From NCBI GenBank assembly GCA_032622095.1, contig CP136069.1, positions 101,894,278-101,958,277 on the forward strand: a DNA stretch of 64,000 nt, written 5' to 3'. The translations under genes and the position numbers were made by a program. The notes beneath the pieces are model-generated. The model was not told where the DNA came from. It did no database searches and worked only from the letters and a program-made list of their open reading frames with translations. The DNA is from Siphonodentalium dalli. Taxonomy: Eukaryota; Mollusca; Scaphopoda; Gadilida; Siphonodentaliidae. Positions within the stretch are counted from its first letter, which is position 1, and each line of letters opens with the position of its first letter. Shown here piece after piece: positions 55,831-64,000 of this stretch.

Positions 55831-56473
55831 ATATTTGTTGGGAATAGAGAATGCTCTTGCTTAAAGTGTTATACGTTTTCTCATAAATTGTATATTCAAA
55901 TAGCATCACAAAACATGATTATTACAGTCATGGAAATATAAGTAGTGGCTCACCTTGTCAATTGTCATTCTGTTTATCACGATTAATCCGTTCCACCAAT
56001 AATGAAGTATTTATTTATTTACAACTGCGTATACATTATACCTTATAATATGATACATGAACATCATAAACACATTAGTTCGATAAAAGATGATAATTGG
56101 GTTTTACATATTGAGTTGTATCAATCAATCTAGTGGGTTGGACTAAGATCTCGAGGACACCTGGCTATCATATCTCCACGAAGATACAGATGTTTCAAAG
56201 AAATTTCCAGGTGCTCCTCTGTTCATGGTGCTATATATTGGCTTAATATTCTTAGTTTAAACGAAATGTTGCTGCGCACATATATCAGCTACATGTGCCA
56301 GGCACAGGGCGAGATTTTGAGTTGTTTATGTCAGTCGATGAGTCTGTTCTAAAACCCTTGTCAGATGTCAGTATTGGTAGGATCCTGAAAAGTCTTGTGC
56401 TACTAACTGCATTTTCTTGTATATCAGAAGAAACTATATTTGACTGCACACTGTGACCATTTTTGAACACAGT
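55831..56473. other. Unassigned spacer
   Basis: No gene or repeat was recognised. Confidence 0.35.
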
Positions 56474-56763
56474 GTTTGGCGTTCACATTTCACAATCCCG
56501 ACATATGGTGACCCACAAAAGTCACTTGAACAATTATATCTTCTGACGGTTCGAGGTCTCTCAGTTTGCACGAATATATGTATCTCTTCAATAGAATGAT
56601 AAATATACGTTTATTGCTTCTTCTAGTTATCTCTTTTTGCTAGCTCATTGTGTGAATGCCTTGATTGCCATTCCCATATAAATATGACTGTTAAGAAGAT
56701 ATAATTGTTCAAGTGACTTATGTGGGTCACCATATGTCGGGATTGTGAAATGTGAACGCCAAA
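56474..56763. mobile_element. 290-bp hairpin MITE
   Basis: Arms of about 73 bp, starting TTTGGCGTTCACATTTCACA, are inverted around a central 140 bp. Only a few mismatches lie in the arms. No clear target duplication. Confidence 0.7.
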
Positions 56764-56923
56764 CTACTTAAAATGATATGGAGATGGCCTGGTGACTGTA
56801 TATAACTTATATGTGGATATAGGCGAATAGCAATCTTATCAATGATGTACATATCCGCTCGCCATCCGTGACGCAAACGACACCAAATGTGATTTAATTC
56901 ATGGTATATCATTAGAGAAAAAC

Positions 56924-58500
56924 GTGTATGAATTTGGTGGAATTTGGTTTATTAAATCAATTGTTGATGCAACGCTGACTCGAACAACGCCATATTGCGA
57001 AGGTGATTATGTATTCGTTTGGTGGAAATCAGCGACAAAACTATTTCACCATATTTTTTTAATTTCCCCTCCCACCAACAGCGTCATTTTAGAAAAATTT
57101 AACCCGCACCATTATCTTCCTTGTAAAAAGTTACCCCTCTTAGAACGCCTTGGTGCCATCTCAATTGTACCGCGTGAAGTTATATCTAATATGCACACAG
57201 ACAGAATAAAAGACAGCACGATTTTATTTCGTGTATCATTTGACAAGAACGTGTCTGAATTTGATGGTAATTGGTACTAAACATATTTTGTATCAGTTTT
57301 GGTGACCCTCCCGTCCTTATTTCGGACTCAAGCTGCACACACTAAGACTCATTAGAGATTAGAGATGCATATATATGAAATTGGTGAAAATTGGCGAGTA
57401 TACAAATTCGTATCAAATTTAAGGTCCCCATATCTCTCACCCATAGGGCACCAATTTGGTGTATCTAAACCACACGATAAGATTCCTCGTATCACGGAGA
57501 AGAATATGTATCAATCTGGTGGAAATCGGCACTAAACATATAGATATAATTTTTTGTGTCCCTCTCATCTCTATACACCATTGACTCGAATGGCCCCATT
57601 TGTGACACCATTAAACCACACGATTACACTCCTGATATCATGGATATGATTGCTTATAAGTTTGGTGATAATCGGCGACTAAACAATTTTTTTTATCAAA
57701 TTTGGTGCCAATCCCTCCCCTCTCCATCTCTCACCAAACAGCACCACTATGGCGTCTTTAAATCACGATTAGATTCCTCGTATCATGGATAAGAACGTGT
57801 ATCAATTTGGTGGAAATTGGCTCTAAAAAAATTGTGCATCAATTTTGGTGCCCCTGTCCCTTTAAATGCAACCCTGACTCGAATGAGGCCACATTTGACA
57901 GATAAAAGCCACACAATTAGACTCCTCATACCACGGGGATGATTTTGTATAAGTGTTGTGGCAATCGGCGACTTATTATCAAATTTAGTGCCCACCCCTC
58001 ACAATCTCTCATCCAAAAACAACAATTTGGCGTTGTTAAATCGCACAATTAGATTCCTTGTATCACGAAGAAGAATATATATCAATTTGGTGGAAATCGG
58101 CGCTAAAATTAGTTTTATAAATTTTGGTGCCCCTCTCCCCTTCCGTTCATCCCTGACTCAAACGACGCCACTTTTGACATATTTAAACCACACCGTTGGA
58201 TTCTTCATATCATGGGGATGATTATATGTAAGTTTCGTGGCAATCGGCGACAGAGAAAAAAAATCTGCCCCCCCCCCCCTTCCGGGCACCCCTGACGCGA
58301 ACGGCGCGACTTTTGCCATACTAAAACCACGCCATTAGATTCCTCATATTATGGGGATGATTATATATAAGTTTGGTGGCAATCGGCGACAATTTATTTT
58401 TCTGCCCCTCCCCCTTTTCTGCCCCTGACAACAACGGCGTCACTTTAGAAAATTATAACCCCGACCATTATCTTTCTCGTAAAAAGCTACTCCTAGTAGA
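56924..58500 (+). repeat. Degenerate tandem repeat with GGTGGAAATCGGCGAC
   Basis: About ten units of 110-140 bp carry TTTGGTGGAAATCGGCGAC, a C-rich TGCCCCTCTCCCCTT-like part, CCTGACTCGAACGGCGCCA-like text, and CCACACGATTAGATTCCTC. Related tails with TGTAAAAAGTTACCCC lie near 57120 and 58470. The 118-codon frame at 56924-57280 is part of the repeat. Confidence 0.75.
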
Positions 58501-58549
58501 CCCCTTTGGCATCATCTAGATGGTCCCCTGTGAATTACTATAGAACACA

Positions 58550-59124
58550 GACAGACATACATTCGCAAATATAGATATAGATAGACTCGAAAACGGCTCG
58601 ACCGATTGAGCCCAAACTTGCTATCTAAGGGTAAAAATCCACGGGCAGTGTCATCGGACCATTCGCGAGCCCATTCGACCACCCCTTCACCCTTCAACTG
58701 CCACCGTCGTTGGAATTGATGGGTTAAATGGTCTCTGTGATGTGTGTGACCCGACGCAGGAAGGACAACTCTAAATTCACACAACGTATTGAATTCGTGA
58801 AATTTGTTATCATTCTGTGCTGTCGTTGTTAAAGAGCGTTTATATACACTACGAGTATAAATACGCATCAATCGACCGTCTCGGAAACTGGGGATTTCGT
58901 ACTTAGGGCTTCCAAGGGACGGGGGAGATTTTCGTCTGGTCAGTTTGTCCGCCTGAGGTGACATTGACCTTGAAACGGGTACCCTCAAATGACCTCGGGC
59001 GATATCTCGGTCGTCAGCGGTGACATCGACGTGAAATTTCTTATGGTCAACTCGGGGCGGGCAATATTTTTGTCGGGTGAAAAACAAAAATTAATGGATC
59101 GAACAAGCCATGAGGCGAATCCCG
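58550..59124. repeat. Interspersed repeat with GACTCGAAAACGG head
   Basis: The head at about 58585 matches 61240. A second part (CGGAAACTGGGGAT, GACGGGGGAGATTTTCGTC, GGTGACATCGACGTGAAATT) matches 60800-61010. The 191-codon minus-strand frame here is one of several such chance frames. Confidence 0.55.
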
Positions 59125-59554
59125 CCGTGGATATCTGACACACGGACAAGATATACACTCTAAGAATTAGGGGTTCTTTGGAGAACGCAAGGGTTCTCTG
59201 TAAGAACTCAAAGGTTCCTCGATGTCAGAAAAGCTTCTCTGTAATCGATAGGGTTCGTCGGTGTGTAGCTATGGTTCTCTTGGATGCTGAAGGGTTCTTC
59301 ATGACCAAACAATAATGCAGTTGATGCATGTGCCATGGAGCCGAATTGAATGATTAACATAAATAAAACATCAACCAGAGAGAAAGGAGTACGTGTTTGT
59401 TCGCAGGGTTGGGGAATGGTAATGTATAATAGTAATACATTGCAATGCATTACATTTTCTCAAGTAATGCAAAGTAATGTGTACTGCACACTTTTACGCG
59501 TAGGCTAAAGCAAATAATGTAGGCCTACTACTAACCAAAATGGTGAGTAATCTA
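59125..59554 (+). repeat. Interspersed repeat, copy 2 (GGTTCT-rich head)
   Basis: Direct match to 26141-26596, slightly shorter because of two small deletions (near 59430 and 59490). Confidence 0.75.
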
Positions 59555-59564
59555 ATATATATTT

Positions 59565-59907
59565 GAGGAAAGTCTGTCTGTCTGTCTGTGTGTGTGTGTG
59601 TGTGTGAGGGTGTGAGTGTGTAAACCCAACTCTGTGAAGACATTCATATAGTAAAACAATGTCCTCACAATGTTAACAATTTTTTCCCTTAAGCCGACGG
59701 AAATTTTTATTTTTTGAAATTTTTGAAATTTTTTCGTCCGCACTAGGCGGAAATGATACTACGCATGCGTTACAAAGATTGCCGTTATTTCGTTAAAGGT
59801 ACCCTCCGAGTTTGGATATATTTACGAAATAACGGGAGTCCTCACAACTACGGTATTGTTTGAATTTCTAAAGAAATGTCCCCACAACGTATGTAATACA
59901 AACAGGG

Positions 59908-59940
<33 letters not shown>

Positions 59941-60230
59941 TGTGTCAACCCAACTCTGAGGACATTCATATAGTAAAACAATGTCCTCACAATGTTAACA
60001 ATGTTTTCCCTTAAGGCCGACGGAAATTTGTATTTTTTGAAATTTTTGATATTTTTTCGTCCGCACTAGGCGGAAATGATACTACGCATGCGTTACAAAG
60101 ATTGCCGTTATTTCGTTAAAGGTACCCTCCGAGTTTGGATATATTTACGAAATAACGAGGTCCTCACAACTACGGTATTGTTTGAATTTCTAAAGAAATG
60201 TACCCACAACGTATGTAATACAAACAAGGG
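59565..60230. repeat. Tandem duplication of about 335 bp with TG microsatellites
   Basis: Unit 1 is about 59565-59905 and unit 2 about 59906-60230. Each has a TG run, CAACTCTG, ATTCATATAGTAAAACAATG, CGTCCGCACTAGGCGGAAAT, and a hairpin CGTTATTTCGT/ACGAAATAACG about 50 bp wide. Confidence 0.85.
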
Positions 60231-61195
60231 TGTGTGTGTGTGAGGGAGGGGGGGGGGGGGGGGTGTGTGTGTGTGTGTGAGGGTGTGTGTGTGTGTGTGA
60301 GCGCGATGGACTCGAACACGGCTGGACCTATTTCGACGAAACTTGGTACGGGCACGTAATTCGACCCATTTGTCCGTGCGGCGTGACCTTGACCTTCAAT
60401 CCGGTGACCTTCAACCTGTATCTCGGCTCCTGCTGGGCCGATTTGGACCAAATTTGGTATGTGGGGGCAGTGTGAGGCGCCGAGCCATTTCGTCACACCG
60501 AATGCCGTGCGACGTGGCCTTGACCTTTCAAATGACCTTGAACCCGTATCTCGGGATCCGCTGGGCCGATTTTTGGGGTGTTGGTGTAGGTTGACCCCAG
60601 GAGTAACACGGGCATGTCCGTCTGTCCGTGCGGCGTGACATTGACCTTCGAGTGACCTTGAACTCATATCTCGGGAGCTGAGCCGATTTCCACCGAATTT
60701 GGTGGAAACGGGTAGTATGAGGCGCTGAGCAATTTCGTCACACTCGGATGCCCGTGCGGTGTGACCTTGACATTAGTGAAAATACGACATTTGACCGTCT
60801 CGCTCGGAAACTGGGGATATCGAGACAAATTTCGTACATAGGGGTTCCAAAGGACGGGGGAGATTTTCGTCGGGTCAGTTTGTCCGCCCGAGGTGACATT
60901 AACCTTGAAACGGGTACCCACACATGACCTTGGGTGATATCTCGGTAGTCAGCGGTGACATCGATGTGAAATTTGTTATATATGGTCAACTCGGGACGGG
61001 AAATATTTTTGTCGGATCATTTTGTCCACCCAACATGACCTTGAAACGGGTACCCGCAAATGACCTTGAGTGATATTTCGGGCATCAGCGGTGGCAGCGA
61101 CGTACGGGGTTACCTTGAAAAACAAAAATTAATGGATCGACCAAAGCCATGGGACCAATCCCGCCAGTGGCGGGCTAATCTGCTAGTCTACTATA
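60231..61195. repeat. Low-complexity run and GACCTTGA-rich interspersed repeat
   Basis: Begins with G and TG runs (60231-60300). Then come repeated phrases GGCGTGACCTTGACCTTC, CGTATCTCGG and GGGCCGATTT at intervals of about 110-150 bp. It ends near AATCCCGCCAGTGGCGGGCT. The 165-codon minus-strand frame is made of this repeat. Confidence 0.6.
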
Positions 61196-61905
61196 TATTT
61201 TAAGACTTCCATATGTGTGTGTGTCCTTTATAGACTCGAAAACGGCTTGACCGATTGAGCCCAAACTTGCCATCTAAGGGTAAAAGGCCACAGTAGTGCA
61301 CTCGGACCATTCGCGAGCGCGTGTGACCACTCCTTCACCCTTCAACTGCCACCGTAATGGGGATTGATGGGTTAAATACTTGCCGAAATTTTAGAGTTAC
61401 TTCGCCTACACCATACAGAAACATGTGATGGCAGAATTCGCGTTTCTGATGAAAAAGTTACCAAGTTTTCTCCACTCGATTCTCTTAAATTGCACCCTAA
61501 TCGGTTAAATTCTTTAGATAATTCTATCTAAATACATCTTAGCTATTATTCGGATCAGCTCTCCCCGTCGAAAAAGTGATAGTTGGACCAAAACGACACT
61601 TGAGAAAAGTTTGTTTACAATATCAACGTATTGAATACGTGGAGCCGACAACGTTATCGCACGTTCGTCGGCTAATCGTAAAATACACACAAATATGTGC
61701 AGACTAATTCACCACCTTCGTGTATTCATGAATATGAATCACACCAAAATTAAGCGAATTTTATATGGAATGTGTAGGTATAAGCTGCTATGTATATATC
61801 ATTCCCCAAATGCTTCAATATCATGACAATATATTAGTTATTATAAAAAACGTCAAAGTTTACGGAACGTCGCGATATACACAAGAGCACAAACATACTA
61901 TATTA
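61196..61905. repeat. GACTCGAAAACGG-type repeat start, then unassigned DNA
   Basis: 61210-61370 matches 58570-58740. The rest to 61905 has no recognised content. Confidence 0.5.
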
Positions 61906-61909
61906 TCAT

Positions 61910-62115
61910 CTGGGGTTCTTATAAAGGTTCTCTGAAGAATATTATGGTTCCCTTTAGAACCCTGTTCTGATATATGAAAGGTTCGCTGAAGAACCCTCGT
62001 GTGACCCTTCTGATGGGGTCATCCGAAGTACCATCTGGGGTTCTTATAAAGGTTCCCCGAAGAACCATGTGGGGATATATTATGGTTCCCTTAAGAACCC
62101 TGTTCTGTTATGAAC
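61910..62115. repeat. GGTTCT/AGAACC palindromic repeat
   Basis: Two units of about 110 bp (from about 61913 and 62036) share TGGGGTTCTTATAAAGGTTC, GAAGAA, ATATTATGGTTCCCTT and AGAACCCTGTTCTG. The phrase family resembles the heads of the repeats at 26141 and 59125. Confidence 0.7.
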
Positions 62116-63173
62116 GTGTACACCATCCAGCCCGAGTGTACGAGCATGGCGGAATATGCATTATAGCTATAGGTAGAAAACTAAGAATTCGAATTATGTT
62201 ATATGGAGTATGGGTTAACGCATTGGGTGTGCGGTATTGATGTTGTCGATGCCGAATAACGATGGGTGCTGTATCGCAGAACACCTGCTTAGGCGAAGAA
62301 CCACCAATATCAATATATATATATACATGTACATGTCTACTGAATATCTGTCTTTAAAATAAAATAATTTGCACTGGTTTTAAGAACAATTATTTTTTGC
62401 GATTTTTTTTTATCTGTTGGTCCAGGTTATCTTATAATGGCTCTTAAAGCTCCATAAAGTGACGAAATGCTCGATGAATTGTGAGAATAAGCTTCCATTT
62501 TTCAAATTTGTGCGTTTTCAGCTCCAAGATGAGTGCATGGTGATAAATTTGGACTTGTTGTCAACGTTAGGATAATGTGGGGAACGATGCGACGCGGGGC
62601 ATAATGCGACAGCCGGTCGTTAACATATATCTTTTATTCTTCCATGTCTGAAGAGTCAATATATAATCAAGCAAAATACATAGAATATAAATAAGGAATT
62701 ACACAAACATTTCATGCACAAACACAGAGACACAGGACATTAATATAAATGGACACACACATATATAGTGGCATGAAACCCGTAATAATGAACTAATGTC
62801 TATTGTCCCCGAACATCCAAAGGTTCCATATTTGAGCGGCTTCTCTTACCATAAAATCGACAATCTCCAGGACATCATCAGCGATGCCATGGAGAGAGTT
62901 TGGGATATTATTATAGAGTAAAATACATAGGGTTTTAATTTTGATATAATTCTGAATCAACGAATTATCTCAGTAAGGTATGTCGGCCGATAAAGTATTG
63001 TATGACACAGTTTAAGGTCTGATTTCGATATATGTAAATATACATATATCACATAGTCATAAATGGAGGTGGTTATATACACCTACATAAACGTTCAATA
63101 ATTCTATTACAGGTTAGCCACTGTCGCGTATCATACTGTCTTACATAACTCGTGCATTAGATTTCACAAAGCC
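62116..63173. other. Stretch without a recognised gene
   Basis: AT-rich with no coding or repeat structure that I can support. Confidence 0.4.
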
Positions 63174-63337
63174 GTCAATGCGTATCGATGGTGTGGTATA
63201 TCAAGTATACGTCCTCAACGAATTCCAACATGCTAGTAATTGCACAATGAGAAAGTCAATGCGTATCGATGGTGTGGCATATCAAGTATACGTCCTCAAC
63301 GAATTCCAACATGCATAGTAATTGCATAATGAGAAAG
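63174..63337. repeat. 81-bp tandem duplication
   Basis: Two units start GTCAATGCGTATCGATGGTG at 63174 and 63255. They differ by one substitution and a small insertion (ATGC-AT-AGTAAT). The 91-codon minus-strand frame that begins here (63531-63256) is not recognised. Confidence 0.85.
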
Positions 63338-63679
63338 TAAAATTTCTTGTATCTGGGGTATTTGTGGCATGCTTTCCAAAGATGGGACATGTGTAGGTTT
63401 GTTTGGACGGTAGCGAAACGACCGAAGTCACTCTGTGTTGTTACAAGGTGTTGCCATTCGTTTCTAGAGTTGGACATCATTGCTTTGTTGTTAATCTCAC
63501 ATGCGAAATGACGGAGTAGAGGTACCCACATTTGGTGACCCGATTTTTGAATGGTTTATAACTTTCGGCAGGTCTTGTAAATGTAAAAACGAGAACATCT
63601 TACCACTACCACCAAAGCTATTATGCCTATTTTGGTACAGTAAGACGAGTGATATAGTAATTTGATCAGTTCTATGTGC

Positions 63680-64000
63680 ACCGGTTATTCACATTCATTC
63701 ATACTGCGAACTTACAGAACTTTCAAAGACAATTATGACATAGAACCGTACCTGAGGCACGTTCGATTGTCCGCGACAAGAGAGATGTTCACTCGACTAC
63801 GTGTTAGCAATCATATTTTAGCTATAGAACAGGGTCGACACACGCAACCGAAGACGCCATTAAAAGACAGAATTTGTCACATGTGTGATAAACTTAAAGT
63901 TGAAACAGAAACAACATTTTATTATGGAATGCAGTGCGTACGCTGACTCTAGAAACGACTTGTTTAATATTGCTCAAAATTATAGCATAGATTTCATAAA
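63680..64000 (+). pseudogene. LINE 3' end (RT C-terminal tail), cut by the window edge
   Basis: LRTYRTFKDNYDIEPYL, LRVSNHILAIEQGRH and ICHMCDKLKVETETTF match the tail that follows the RT domain in many animal non-LTR retrotransposons, including the start of its cysteine/histidine motif. Near 63930 the frame shifts by one, and CSAYADSRNDLFNIAQNY continues to the window edge. Only the tail is present, consistent with a 5'-truncated copy. Confidence 0.72.

Noticed and set aside
60170-60667. 165-codon minus-strand frame with threonine/histidine runs
   Set aside because: Made of the GACCTTGA repeat and a TG microsatellite. Similar frames recur wherever this repeat occurs.

Overview
This window is eukaryotic DNA packed with transposable elements, and I see no host gene. 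It is AT-rich and has many long non-coding stretches. The recognisable proteins are a Mag-like Ty3/gypsy Gag-Pol, a Ngaro/DIRS-type tyrosine-recombinase retrotransposon with an SGNH-hydrolase reading frame, two LINE tails, an integrase-like DNA transposase remnant and a decayed gypsy element. Short interspersed phrases such as AGCTCACCTGAGAC followed by a CTGTCTGTCC-like run, CATGTACATGTA and TAGGCCTAC are common in marine invertebrates. A lophotrochozoan such as a mollusc or brachiopod, or a hemichordate-like animal, fits best, but the species cannot be fixed from this sequence.

Layout. At 81-2288 lies a PIF/Harbinger-like non-autonomous element carrying a 347-bp MITE. At 2368-14943 is a stack of elements inserted into one another. 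An outer inverted-repeat element contains a hAT element (2819-14692, 8-bp target duplication GTTAATTT). That holds an element with a 6-bp duplication (3138-11226, GTGCAG), which holds another of the same type (3819-10894, GACACT). The latter holds a Harbinger-like element (4021 to about 7840) that carries a MITE and an inverted short copy of the 6-bp-type element (6645-7785, GTCGGG), and it also holds a TTAA element (7974-10161). On the right side of the hAT element sits a TA-flanked element (11317-13731), which holds an inverted short copy of the same hAT family (11591-13295, CCTCTGCG), which in turn holds a small hAT-like MITE (12176-12528).

At 17415-18665 is a foldback element with arms made of 16-bp tandem repeats. 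At 18902-23588 is a complete, apparently intact Ty3/gypsy retrotransposon on the minus strand with two identical-looking 158-bp LTRs and ACAAT duplications. At 23651-25151 is an internally deleted integrase-type DNA transposon carrying two minisatellites. A LINE tail follows at 25350-25723. At about 27405-29700 an inverted-repeat element contains three 604-bp tandem units, each with a 146-bp near-perfect palindrome. At 29906-31099 is a hAT-like MITE with an 8-bp duplication, and a relative lies at 34918-35879.

At 36361-37413 are two TTAA-flanked MITEs. At 37536-45593 is a degenerate Ngaro-type retrotransposon on the minus strand, with split direct repeats at both ends. At 45955-52753 is a 6.8-kb inverted-repeat structure enclosing a decayed gypsy relic. 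From 53 to 62 kb there are degenerate tandem repeats, small hairpin MITEs and microsatellites. A second LINE tail runs off the right edge at 64000.

The proteins belong to separate mobile elements and do not form a host pathway. The most informative content is the insertion order that the target duplications reveal, and the hairpin-bearing ends shared by the 6-bp-duplication elements.
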